64,000 nt of DNA from Bradyrhizobium elkanii USDA 76 (GTDB lineage Bacteria > Pseudomonadota > Alphaproteobacteria > Rhizobiales > Xanthobacteraceae), in assembly GCF_023278185.1 (NCBI RefSeq), contig NZ_CP066356.1:620001-684000 (forward strand), in the 5' to 3' direction. How positions within the stretch are numbered: the stretch's first letter is position 1; every line of letters starts with the position of its first letter. The notes under the pieces were generated by a model that saw only the letters and a list, made by a program, of their open reading frames with translations, did no database searches and was not told the origin of the DNA. Shown here piece after piece: positions 8,255 through 17,575 of the stretch. Both the position numbers and the translations under genes were made by a program.

Positions 8255-9907
8255 ATGCGTAACAGGAAAACCAATGCGACGGCGATCATGCTGGCGCTTG
8301 CGATAGCCACTGGCGTCCCGGCGATCGCCGGCGCCGAGACCGTGCTGCGCATTGGCATGACCGCTGCCGATATTCCGCGCACGCTCGGTCAGCCCGACCA
8401 AGGGTTTGAGGGCAATCGCTTCACCGGGCTGACGATGTATGACGCGCTGACGATGTGGGACCTGTCCTCGTCGGACAAGGCGAGCGCGATGATTCCAGGC
8501 CTTGCCACCGAGTGGAAGGTCGACGATGCCGACAAGACCAAATGGATTTTCAAGCTGCGCCCCGACGTCACCTTTCATGACGGCTCGCCGTTCAATGCCG
8601 ACGCCGTGGTCTGGAATGTCGACAAGGTCTTGAAGCAGGACGCGCCGCAATACGATGCGAGCCAGGTCGGCGTCACCGCCTCACGCATGCCGACGCTGGT
8701 CTCGGCGCGCAAGATCGACGACATGACGGTGGGGCTGACCACCAAGGAGCCGGACAGCTTCCTGCCGATCAACCTCACCAATCTGTTCATGGCGAGTCCG
8801 GCCAAGTGGCAGCAATTCTACGACAAGGCCGAAGGCGCCGACGCCAAGGCGAAGTCGCAGGCCGCGTGGGCCGCGTTCGCCAAGGACGCGTCGGGCACCG
8901 GGCCCTGGAAGATGTCGAGCTTCACCCCGCGCGAGCGGCTCGAGCTGGTGAAGAACGAAAATTACTGGGACAAGGCGCGGGTGCCGAAGGTCGACAAGAT
9001 GGTGCTGTTGCCGATGCCGGAGGCCAATGCCCGCACCGCGGCGCTGCTGTCGGGGCAGGTCAACTGGATCGAGGCGCCGGCGCCGGACGCGCTGCCCGAG
9101 ATCAAGCAGCGAGGTTTCAACCTCTATTCCAACGAGGAGCCGCATGTCTGGCCGTGGCAGTTTTCGCGCGTCGAGGGTTCGCCGTGGAACGACATCCGCG
9201 TCCGCAAGGCTGCCAATCTCTGCGTCGATCGCGAAGGGCTGCGTGACGGCCTGCTTGCCGGCCTGATGGTGCCGGCGACCGGCACGTTCGAGCCGGGCCA
9301 TCCCTGGCGCGGCAACCCGACCTTCCAGATCAAGTACGACAAGCCGGCCGCGCAGAAGCTGATGCAGGAGGCGGGCTTCGGTCCGAACAAGAAGCTGACG
9401 GTCAAGATCCAGACCTCGGCATCGGGGTCGGGCCAGATGCTGCCGCTGCCGATGAACGAGTATCTGCAACAGGCGTTGGCCGAGTGCTACTTCGATGTGC
9501 AGCTCGACGTCATCGAGTGGAACACGCTGTTCACCAATTGGCGGCGCGGCACCAAGGATCCGACCGCCAACGGCTCGAACGCCATCAACGTCACCTATGC
9601 GGCGATGGATCCGTTCTTCGCACTGGTGCGCTTCCTGCAGTCCGGCATGGCGCCGCCGGTGTCGAACAATTGGGGTTTCAACAACAATCCGAAGTTCGAC
9701 GAGCTGGTGAAGAAGGCCCGCCAGACCTTCGAGCCGGCCGCGCGCGACGCCGCGCTCGCCGAGCTGCATGCGGCCTCGGTCGACGACGCGGCCTTCCTCT
9801 ATGTCGCCCACGACGTCGCACCGCGCGCGATGAGCCCGAAGGTCAAGGGCTTTGTGCAGCCGAAGAGCTGGTTCGTCGACTTCTCGCCGGTCACGGTCGC
9901 GCCGTGA
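8255..9907 (+). CDS. ABC transporter solute-binding protein, peptide/nickel family, operon head
   Basis: This 550-aa SBP_bac_5 protein captures a peptide-like or amide solute in the periplasm and delivers it to the permeases encoded next. The ATG at 8255 is preceded by AAGGGG, and the product begins with a signal peptide (cleavage near AIAGA-ET, residue 25). The family FHDGSPFNADAVVWNVDKVL block lies near residue 108. It is paralogous to the divergent 6438-8045 protein. It is followed by genes for permeases, ATPases, a 69-aa protein and an amidase, so the ligand is probably something the amidase hydrolyses. A sigma-54 promoter sits 58 bp upstream. A palindromic repeat (9931-10092) separates it from the first permease gene and may reduce downstream expression relative to the receptor. 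Confidence 0.92.
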   Translation: MRNRKTNATAIMLALAIATGVPAIAGAETVLRIGMTAADIPRTLGQPDQGFEGNRFTGLTMYDALTMWDLSSSDKASAMIPGLATEWKVDDADKTKWIFKLRPDVTFHDGSPFNADAVVWNVDKVLKQDAPQYDASQVGVTASRMPTLVSARKIDDMTVGLTTKEPDSFLPINLTNLFMASPAKWQQFYDKAEGADAKAKSQAAWAAFAKDASGTGPWKMSSFTPRERLELVKNENYWDKARVPKVDKMVLLPMPEANARTAALLSGQVNWIEAPAPDALPEIKQRGFNLYSNEEPHVWPWQFSRVEGSPWNDIRVRKAANLCVDREGLRDGLLAGLMVPATGTFEPGHPWRGNPTFQIKYDKPAAQKLMQEAGFGPNKKLTVKIQTSASGSGQMLPLPMNEYLQQALAECYFDVQLDVIEWNTLFTNWRRGTKDPTANGSNAINVTYAAMDPFFALVRFLQSGMAPPVSNNWGFNNNPKFDELVKKARQTFEPAARDAALAELHAASVDDAAFLYVAHDVAPRAMSPKVKGFVQPKSWFVDFSPVTVAP

Positions 9908-9930
9908 GGCGCTAGTCGCGCAACAGGTGC

Positions 9931-10092
9931 ACCCTCTCCCCTTGTGGGAGAGGGTGGCTTCGCGAGAGCGAAGCCGGGTGAGGGGTTGTCGCCGCGGACA
10001 CTCCTCCCCGAGATGAACTGATTGCATCCGCGGATGGAAACCCTCATCCGGCGCGCTCCGCGCGCCACCTTCTCCCGCAAGGGAGCAGGAAG
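9931..10092. repeat. REP-like composite element, family A
   Basis: A hairpin ACCCTCTCCCCTTGTGGGAG is followed by a GGCTTCGC..GCGAAGCC stem and GGGTGAGGGG. About 50 bp later comes an inverted partner (CCCTCATCC..CTTCTCCCGCAAGGGAG). It fills the gap inside the transport operon between binding protein and permease. Other family A copies: 34725-34860, 50262-50390, 58361-58507. Confidence 0.8.
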
Positions 10093-10104
10093 AAAGAACG
10101 CAAC

Positions 10105-11058
10105 GTGTTCGCCTATACGTCCAGACGGATCGTCTACGTCATTCCGATCGTGCTCAGCGTGGCGCTGGTGTGCTTCCTCCTGGTGCACATTACGCCCGGC
10201 GACCCCCTGGTCGCGGTGCTGCCGGCTGATGCCTCGCAGGAACTCGCCGCGCAATTGCGCACGGCCTACGGCTTCGATCGTCCGTTGCCGGTGCAATTCG
10301 GCCTGTGGCTGTGGCGCGCGATCCATGGCGATCTCGGCAATTCGATCGCGACCGGGCGGCCCGTCCTGACCGAGGTGATGCGCGCCGTCGGCAACACCGT
10401 GATGCTGGCGATCGCGGCGGCGATGATCGGCTTTACGCTCGGCCTGCTGTTCGGGCTGATCGCCGGCTATTTCCGCGACACCTGGGTCGACAAGGTCGCG
10501 ACCTCGGTTGCGATAGCCGGCGTGTCGCTGCCGCATTATTGGCTCGGCATGGTGCTGGTCATCATCTTCTCGGTGCAGCTCAACTGGCTACCCGCGGTCG
10601 GCGCAGGTCCCGGCGGCTCCGGCGCCTGGGCGTGGGACTGGGAGCATCTGCGCTATCTGGTGCTGCCGGCGATCACCACCTCGGTGATCCCGATGGGCAT
10701 CATCACCCGTACGGTGCGCGCGTTGACCGGCGACATCCTGAGCCAGGACTTTGTCGAGGCGCTGCGCGCCAAGGGCCTGCGCGAGACCGAGGTGTTCCGC
10801 CACGTCGTCAAGAATGCGGCGCCGACCGCGCTCGCGGTCATGGGCCTGCAGCTCGGCTATATGCTGGGCGGCTCGATCCTGATCGAGACCGTGTTCTCCT
10901 GGCCGGGATCGGGCCTGCTGTTGAACTCGGCGATCTTCCAGCGCGATCTGCCGCTGCTGCAGGGCACCATCCTGGTGCTGGCGCTGTTCTTCGTGCTGCT
11001 CAACCTCCTGGTCGACATCGCGCAGGCCGCGATCGATCCGCGCATCAAGCGGAGCTAG
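10105..11058 (+). CDS. ABC transporter permease, DppB type
   Basis: This 317-aa inner-membrane permease of the peptide/nickel importer class has an N-terminal helix (MFAYTSRRIVYVIPIVLSVA), a periplasmic segment with the usual ITPGDP motif, and five further helices. The EAA loop that contacts the ATPase lies around residues 210-230 (FVEALRAKGLRETEVFRHVV). The start is a GTG at 10105 with GGAGCAGG upstream; no closer start fits. It forms a heterodimer with the product of the next gene, 3 bp downstream. The length is normal for the family. Substrate specificity cannot be read from the permease. Confidence 0.93.
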   Translation: MFAYTSRRIVYVIPIVLSVALVCFLLVHITPGDPLVAVLPADASQELAAQLRTAYGFDRPLPVQFGLWLWRAIHGDLGNSIATGRPVLTEVMRAVGNTVMLAIAAAMIGFTLGLLFGLIAGYFRDTWVDKVATSVAIAGVSLPHYWLGMVLVIIFSVQLNWLPAVGAGPGGSGAWAWDWEHLRYLVLPAITTSVIPMGIITRTVRALTGDILSQDFVEALRAKGLRETEVFRHVVKNAAPTALAVMGLQLGYMLGGSILIETVFSWPGSGLLLNSAIFQRDLPLLQGTILVLALFFVLLNLLVDIAQAAIDPRIKRS

Positions 11059-11061
11059 AGC

Positions 11062-11949
11062 ATGAGCGCAATGAGCGATACTGCGTTGCAGGCTGCCCCG
11101 ACCACCAAGGCGCGCGGCTATTGGGCGACGGTTGCCCGCCGCATCAGGCGCGACAAGGTCAGCATGGCCTGTGCCATCATCCTGGTGCTGATCTTTGCGT
11201 CGGCGCTGCTGGCGCCATGGCTGCATCTCGCCGATCCCTATCAGGGCTCGATGATCCGCCGTCTCCGCCATATCGGCACGCCGGGCTATCTTCTCGGCAC
11301 CGACGAACTCGGCCGCGACATGCTGGCGCGGTTGATCTATGGCGGACGGCTGTCGCTGGTCATCGGCATCCTGCCGGTGATCTTCGCCTTCGTGATCGGC
11401 ACGTCGCTCGGCCTCGTCGCCGGCTATGTCGGCGGCAAGCTCAATACCGCGATCATGCGCACCGTCGACGTGTTCTACGCCTTCCCGTCGGTGCTGCTGG
11501 CGATCGCGATCTCGGGTGCGCTCGGCGCCGGCATCACCAATTCGATCGTGTCGCTGACCATCGTGTTCGTGCCGCAGATCACCCGCGTCGCCGAAAGCGT
11601 CACCACCGGCGTCCGCAACATGGATTTCGTCGAGGCGGCGCGCGCGTCCGGCGCCGGGCCCTTCACCATCATGCGCGTGCACATGCTCGGCAACGTGCTC
11701 GGCCCGATCTTCGTCTACGCCACCGGCCTGATCTCGGTGTCGATGATCCTCGCGGCCGGTCTGTCGTTCCTCGGGCTCGGCACCAAGCCGCCGGAGCCGG
11801 AATGGGGCTTGATGCTGAACACGCTGCGCACAGCGATCTACGTCAATCCGTGGGTCGCGGCGCTGCCGGGCGCGATGATCTTCGCGGTCTCGATCTGCTT
11901 CAATCTGCTGAGCGACGGCATGCGCAGCGCCATGGACATCAGGAATTAA
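11062..11949 (+). CDS. ABC transporter permease, DppC type
   Basis: This 295-aa partner permease has a cytoplasmic N-terminus, a first helix at about 33-53, the family signature GTDELGRDMLARLIYGGRLSL (shown here shortened to GTDELGRDMLARL), and an EAA loop near residues 190-210 (DFVEAARASGAGPFTIMRVH). It starts 3 bp after the DppB-type gene with GGAG just before the ATG; an in-frame ATG nine bases later is an alternative start. It is followed 3 bp later by the ATPase gene, so the block is one transcript. Confidence 0.93.
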   Translation: MSAMSDTALQAAPTTKARGYWATVARRIRRDKVSMACAIILVLIFASALLAPWLHLADPYQGSMIRRLRHIGTPGYLLGTDELGRDMLARLIYGGRLSLVIGILPVIFAFVIGTSLGLVAGYVGGKLNTAIMRTVDVFYAFPSVLLAIAISGALGAGITNSIVSLTIVFVPQITRVAESVTTGVRNMDFVEAARASGAGPFTIMRVHMLGNVLGPIFVYATGLISVSMILAAGLSFLGLGTKPPEPEWGLMLNTLRTAIYVNPWVAALPGAMIFAVSICFNLLSDGMRSAMDIRN

Positions 11950-11952
11950 AGC

Positions 11953-13026
11953 ATGAGCGACGCCAATCTCTCCGTCGATATGCTGGAGCCGGTCGCCGAC
12001 ATCGGCGGCGCCGCGCAGCCGCTGCTGCAGGTCAAGGGACTGACCAAGCACTTCCCGGTGCGCGGCGGGCTGTTCAGTCCGCGCAAGACCGTGCGCGCCG
12101 TCGACGACGTCACCTTCGCGGTCATGAAGGGCGAGACCGTCGGCATCGTCGGCGAATCCGGCTGCGGCAAATCGACCACCGCGCGGCTGTTGATGCACCT
12201 GATGGCACGCGATGCCGGCGACATCATCTATGACGGAAGGCAGGTCGGCCCGTCGCTCTCGCTGCGCGATTTGCGGCGCGGCGTGCAGATGGTGTTCCAG
12301 GACAGCTACGCCTCGCTCAACCCCCGCCTTACCATCGAGGAATCGATCGCCTTCGGGCCAAAGGTCCACGGCATGGCCGACGACACGGCACGGACGCTGG
12401 CGCGCGAGCTGCTCGGCAAGGTCGGCTTGCGGCCGGAGATTTTTGCCAACCGCTATCCGCACGAGGTGTCCGGCGGCCAGCGCCAGCGCGTCAATATCGC
12501 GCGCGCGCTCGCGCTGTCGCCGCGGCTCGTGATCCTCGATGAGGCGGTCTCCGCGCTCGACAAATCGGTCGAGGCGCAGGTGCTCAATCTGCTCGCCGAC
12601 CTCAAACGCGAATTCGGCCTGACCTATCTCTTCATCAGCCACGATCTCAACGTCGTTCGCTACATCTCCGACCGCGTGCTGGTGATGTATCTCGGCGAGG
12701 TCGTCGAACTCGGCCCGGTCGATGCGGTCTGGGACGCGCCGGCGCATCCCTATACCCGCGCGCTGCTGGCGGCGATGCCGTCATCCGATCCCGACAAGCG
12801 CACCGAGGTGCCGCCGATCTCGGGCGATCCGCCCAATCCGATCGATCCGCCATCGGGCTGCCGGTTTCACACCCGTTGTCCGTTTGCGGAGCCGCTCTGC
12901 GCAAACGGCACGCCAAAACTCAGCGATCTCGATACAATGGGCCATCAAGCGGCGTGCTACATGGCCATTCCTGGCTCGGGGCACAGCCGCGCGCCGGCAA
13001 AAGCAAAAGGAGAAAACGCGGCATGA
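11953..13026 (+). CDS. ABC transporter ATP-binding protein, DppF/OppF type
   Basis: This 357-aa ATPase energises the importer. Walker A GESGCGKST is at about residues 67-75, the ABC signature VSGGQRQR near 172-180, and Walker B LVILDEA near 190. The C-terminal oligopeptide-type extension carries the cysteine-containing HTRCPFAEPLC motif, which in some relatives binds an iron-sulphur cluster. The ATG at 11953 follows the permease stop by 3 bp. Its stop overlaps the start of the 69-aa gene (ATGA). The paired second ATPase is unusually placed after the amidase, at 14638. Confidence 0.93.
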   Translation: MSDANLSVDMLEPVADIGGAAQPLLQVKGLTKHFPVRGGLFSPRKTVRAVDDVTFAVMKGETVGIVGESGCGKSTTARLLMHLMARDAGDIIYDGRQVGPSLSLRDLRRGVQMVFQDSYASLNPRLTIEESIAFGPKVHGMADDTARTLARELLGKVGLRPEIFANRYPHEVSGGQRQRVNIARALALSPRLVILDEAVSALDKSVEAQVLNLLADLKREFGLTYLFISHDLNVVRYISDRVLVMYLGEVVELGPVDAVWDAPAHPYTRALLAAMPSSDPDKRTEVPPISGDPPNPIDPPSGCRFHTRCPFAEPLCANGTPKLSDLDTMGHQAACYMAIPGSGHSRAPAKAKGENAA

Positions 13027-13232
13027 CCAGACCCACGGCCAAGGATGTCAAGGTGATCGCGCACGTCGCCGACGTGCCCGCCGACGACGACGTCGCCACC
13101 CGGATCGCCAATTCGATCGGGCCGGCATTCGACGGCTTCGCACCGATCTCCGGCACGCTGCCCTTCGATCTCGAACCCGCGAGCTTCCTGCTGGCGCAGA
13201 TCGCGCAGAAGATCGAGAAGGTGTCGAAATGA
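13023..13232 (+). CDS. 69-aa small protein preceding the amidase, possible GatC/AtzG-like accessory subunit
   Basis: The product is an acidic 69-aa soluble protein with no signal peptide or membrane segment. It overlaps the ATPase gene by ATGA at its start and the amidase gene by ATGA at its end, so it is translated with both. Its C-terminal half contains SGTLPFDLEPASFLLAQI. Very small proteins encoded directly before amidase-signature enzymes are known as GatC (with GatA) and AtzG (with AtzE), and their tails end in a comparable acidic/proline segment. I infer a similar stabilising subunit from position and size only; I did not recognise the family with certainty. Confidence 0.7.
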   Translation: MTRPTAKDVKVIAHVADVPADDDVATRIANSIGPAFDGFAPISGTLPFDLEPASFLLAQIAQKIEKVSK

Positions 13233-14637
13233 GCTCTGAACCGGCCCTGATGACGCTGACCGCGGTCGCCAAGGCGATCGCCGACAAGAAAGTTTCCTCG
13301 CATGAGGTGACGCGCGCCGTGCTGCATCGCATTGCGGAATGGCAGCCGCGCCTCAACGCCTATATGGCTGTTGAATCCGAGCAGGCGCTGGCCGCCGCCA
13401 CCGAGGCCGATGCCGCGCTCGCCAAGGGCAATAGTCGCGGTGCGCTGCACGGCGTGCCGCTGGCGCACAAGGACATGTATTATGACGCCGGCAAGGTCGT
13501 GACCTGCGGCTCGCTGATTCGCCGCGACTTCGTGCCGAAGACGACTGCGACAGCCCTGCAGCGGCTGAAGGATGCCGGACAGGTCCGCCTCGGCTCGTTG
13601 CAGATGGTCGAGTTCGCCTATGGGCCGACCGGCCACAACGTGCATTACGGCGCGGTGCGCAATCCCTGGAACACCGAGCACATCACCGGCGGCTCGTCGT
13701 CGGGTTCGGGCTCGGCGGTTGCCGCGCGGCTGACCTTCGCGGCGCTCGGCTCCGACACCGGCGGCTCGGTGCGCATGCCCGCGCATTTCTGCGGCGTCAC
13801 CGGCCTGAAGACGACGGTCGGCCGCGTCAGCCGCGCCGGCGCGATGCCGCTGTCGCAGTCGCTCGATACGGTCGGCCCGCTGGCGCAGACCGCGGAGGAC
13901 TGCGCGCTGCTGCTCGGCCTGATGGCCGGCGCGGACCCTGAGGACCTGACAGCGTCGACGCAGCCGGTGCCGGACTACTTGGCGGCGACCAAGCAGTCGC
14001 TGAAGGGCCTGAAGATCGGCGTGCCGACGGCGTTCTATGTCGACGACCTCGATCCTGAGGTGGCGCGTATCCTCGACGAGACCGTCGCCACCTTGAAGAA
14101 AGAGGGCGCCGAGATCGTCAAGGTCGAGCTGCCCGATCAGCGCCAGCTCTCTTCGGCATCGCAACTGGTGCTCGCGGTCGAGGCCGCCGCCTTCCACAAG
14201 CGCTGGATGATCGAGCGGCCACAGGATTACGGCGCGCAGGTCTTGATGCGGCTGCAGAACGGGCTGACCATTCCGGCGGTCACCTATCTCGAGGCGATGC
14301 GCTGGCGCGGCCCCGCGCTCGCCGCGCACAACGCGGCGGTCAACGGGGTCGATGCGGTCATTGCGCCGTCGTCGCCGGTGCCGGCGCCGACGATCGCGGA
14401 GAGCGATGTCGGCAATGGACCGGGCGCCGACGCGGTGCTGCAGCGCCTGACGCGGTTCACCCGCCCGGTCAACTATCTCGGCCTGCCGTCGCTGTCGATT
14501 CCCTCCGGCTTCACCAAGACGGGTCTGCCGGTCGGCATGCAGCTGATCGGCCGCTCCTTCGAGGAAGCGGTTCTGCTCCGGATCGGCGCCGCGTTCCAGC
14601 GCGCGACCGATTTCCACGCCAGGGTGCCCAAGCTCGC

Positions 14638-14641
<4 letters not shown>
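13229..14641 (+). CDS. Amidase, amidase-signature family
   Basis: This 470-aa cytoplasmic amide hydrolase carries the Ser-cisSer-Lys triad as K81, S156 (GGSSSGSG) and S180 (GSDTGGSVRMP). The spacings of 99 and 24 residues match characterised family members. The ATG at 13229 overlaps the 69-aa gene; a longer frame upstream lies inside the ATPase gene and is not used. It sits inside a peptide-type ABC operon under a sigma-54 promoter, so it probably deamidates the imported compound and releases ammonia (inference). The specific substrate (carbamoyl, aryl-amide or dipeptide-like) cannot be told. Its stop overlaps the next ATG. Confidence 0.92.
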
Positions 14642-15611
<970 letters not shown>

Positions 15612-15615
<4 letters not shown>

Positions 15616-16565
15616 CTCGCGCGGGCGACCGCGTCCGTGATCCAGCGCCGCACCGCGGCGATGCGGCGGTCCCGCGCCTGCTCGGTGCGGGAGACCAGGT
15701 AGATCGTCTCGCTGTATGCGGCCTCGAACGCAAACGGCGCCACCAGCCGCTTGCCGAAGCCCGGCCGTACCTTGATCAGGGGCGCGATCGCAATCGCGAC
15801 GCCGAGCCCGTGTTCGGCGGCCTCCAGCATCGCCGGCACGCTGTCGAGCCACAGATGTCCGCGCGGAGCGAGATTCGGCAGCCCGGCCTCCTTCAGCCAG
15901 GCCGGCCACGCCCGCGGCTGCGTCGTGACATGGATCAGCACCTCGCGCGACAGGTCCGCAGGGGTCCGAAGACCTGCCTTGACCAGTGCCGGCGTACAGA
16001 CCGGCATTCCTTTGACCTGCACCAGCGGCTCGACCTTCAGCCCGGCGGCGTGTTCCCGCCCGTAGCGGATCGCCACATCGACGCGCGATCCGTTGAAGTC
16101 GGCATATTGGTGGGTGGCCTCGATCCGCAGCGTCAGTTGCGGATGGCGCCGCTTGAACTCCGGCAGCGCCGGCAGCAGCACGGCGCTGGTGAAGAACGGC
16201 AATGAGCTGATCCAGAGCTCGCCGCTGGCCTCGCCGCGTTGCCGCAGCATGTCCCGGCTCGCCTCCTGCAGCGTCGCCAGCGCGGCCGACACTTTTGCAA
16301 GGTAGCGCTCGCCGTCGGCGGTCAACCGCACCTGGCGCGCGCCGCGGACGAACAGCTTGGTGCCGAACTGCTCCTCCAGCCCGCGGATCTGGTGGCTGAT
16401 CGCCGACGGGCTCAGCGACAGGTCTCGCGCGGCGCGCCGGAAGCTGAGTTGCGTGGCCGCGCGCTCGAAGGCGAGCAGCGCCGGCAGCGGCGGGATCACC
16501 CGCGGATCGGGGGCATCCAATGGGTGAATCCTGCTCACCTGAAGTGATGAATGGCCTTTTGTCAT
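15612..16565 (-). CDS. LysR-type transcriptional regulator, GcvA-like
   Basis: The protein has up to 317 aa. It has an N-terminal winged helix (about 27-85, with LSPSAISHQIRGLEEQFGTKLF) and a C-terminal periplasmic-binding-like effector domain. The start is uncertain: ATG at 16565 lacks a clear ribosome site, and a GTG at 16535 (before SRIHPLDAPDP) would place an upstream direct repeat outside the coding region. It is divergent from the thioesterase-like gene at 16631, its most likely target, and converges with the ABC operon with a 4-bp overlap. Confidence 0.88.
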
Positions 16566-16614
16566 GGCCGCTATTCTTGGATCAGATTGGCCGAACGCTC
16601 AATCCTGCTCATCT
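16527..16614. promoter_or_regulatory. Paired direct repeat AATCCTGCTCAYCT between divergent LysR and thioesterase genes
   Basis: Copies at 16527-16540 and 16601-16614 differ by one base and are 74 bp apart, about seven helical turns. The second is just upstream of the TTG start at 16631. This could be a LysR binding pair, or a chance or duplicated segment. Confidence 0.3.
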
Positions 16615-16630
16615 CAGGGGATCATTCGCC

Positions 16631-17425
16631 TTGGCCATTTTCGAACCGCTCGCCACGCCCCATCACTGGAAGCCCGCGGCGCTGGCGGCCGGGCCGTTCA
16701 CGGGCCTCCAGGGCGGGGCGGTCGCAAGCCTGCTGACCGGCGAGGTCGAGGCCATGGCCGGCGCGCGCAACTGGGGCACCGCGATCTCGGCGGCGGCCTG
16801 GTTCCTGCGGCCGACGCCAATGGCGGAACTGCGCACGCAGGTTACCGTGGTGACCGAGGGCGGCCGGGTCAGCGTCGTCGACAACACGCTCTGGCCGGCC
16901 GGTGAGGAGCAACCCTGCGCGACGGTGCGCGTGACGCTGTCGCGCGAGCGTGCCGTCGAGGTCCCGGGGTTTTGCGGGAGCGCGGCCGATCCGGTGGATC
17001 CCACGGCATTTCCGTTGCGCAACCTGCGTGCCGTCCATGGCCGCAGCTGGTTCATGGATGCGATGGAAGCCCGTGCCGGGGGCGATGTCGCCTGGTTTCG
17101 CTTGCATCACGCCGTAATTGCGGACGCCGGCCCATTGGCGCGGGTGCTCGGCCCGGCTGACTGGACCCACGGCATCGCGCGCCCGGTCCAGAACGCGGTG
17201 GCCGACCCCAATCCGAACCTCGCGGTGCAGCTGTTCAGGCCGCCGCGGGGCGCGTGGATCGGCGTTCGCGCCGAGGCGCGCTGGCGACCGGAGGCCGGGC
17301 TCGGCGTCGGCAGCGGGGTCTTGCTCGATGTCGATGGCGAGATCGGCCGGGTCTCGATGTCGGTCATTCTCGTGCCGTTTCCGGGAAGCGCGCCCGCGCG
17401 CGGCCAGGGTTCCGCGGCCGGTTAA
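16631..17425 (+). CDS. Thioesterase-family protein (TesB-like double hot-dog)
   Basis: This 264-aa predicted acyl-CoA thioesterase has an N-terminal hot-dog half (residues 1-115: GGAVASLLTGEVEAMA, then AAWFLRPTPMAELRTQVTVV) and a C-terminal half (about 150-255) with LHHAVIADAGPLARVLG and WIGVRAEARW strands, as in acyl-CoA thioesterase-like proteins. The start is TTG 16631, preceded by CAGGGG at 8 nt. Longer versions would begin inside the divergent LysR gene. The LysR regulator next door is the likely controller. The substrate acyl-CoA is unknown. Confidence 0.75.
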   Translation: MAIFEPLATPHHWKPAALAAGPFTGLQGGAVASLLTGEVEAMAGARNWGTAISAAAWFLRPTPMAELRTQVTVVTEGGRVSVVDNTLWPAGEEQPCATVRVTLSRERAVEVPGFCGSAADPVDPTAFPLRNLRAVHGRSWFMDAMEARAGGDVAWFRLHHAVIADAGPLARVLGPADWTHGIARPVQNAVADPNPNLAVQLFRPPRGAWIGVRAEARWRPEAGLGVGSGVLLDVDGEIGRVSMSVILVPFPGSAPARGQGSAAG

Positions 17426-17575
17426 CCCTAATTTATTCCGTCAACTGTCGGTGCGATCACAAAAATGGGCCGCGAACCATGCTTTGGTTCGCGCGACTTA
17501 AAATGGACGGTGGTCGCAAACGTCTATACAACGTGGTGATCACGTAACTCTTTTGTTTTGCAGAGATCAGTTTTT

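Noticed and set aside
10305..12233. 642-codon plus-strand frame in another phase across the permease genes
   Set aside because: It overlaps three genes with intact transporter motifs, and its own product has none.
10588..12747. 719-codon minus-strand frame opposite the permease and ATPase genes
   Set aside because: It spans three well-defined genes on the other strand and has no recognisable protein content.
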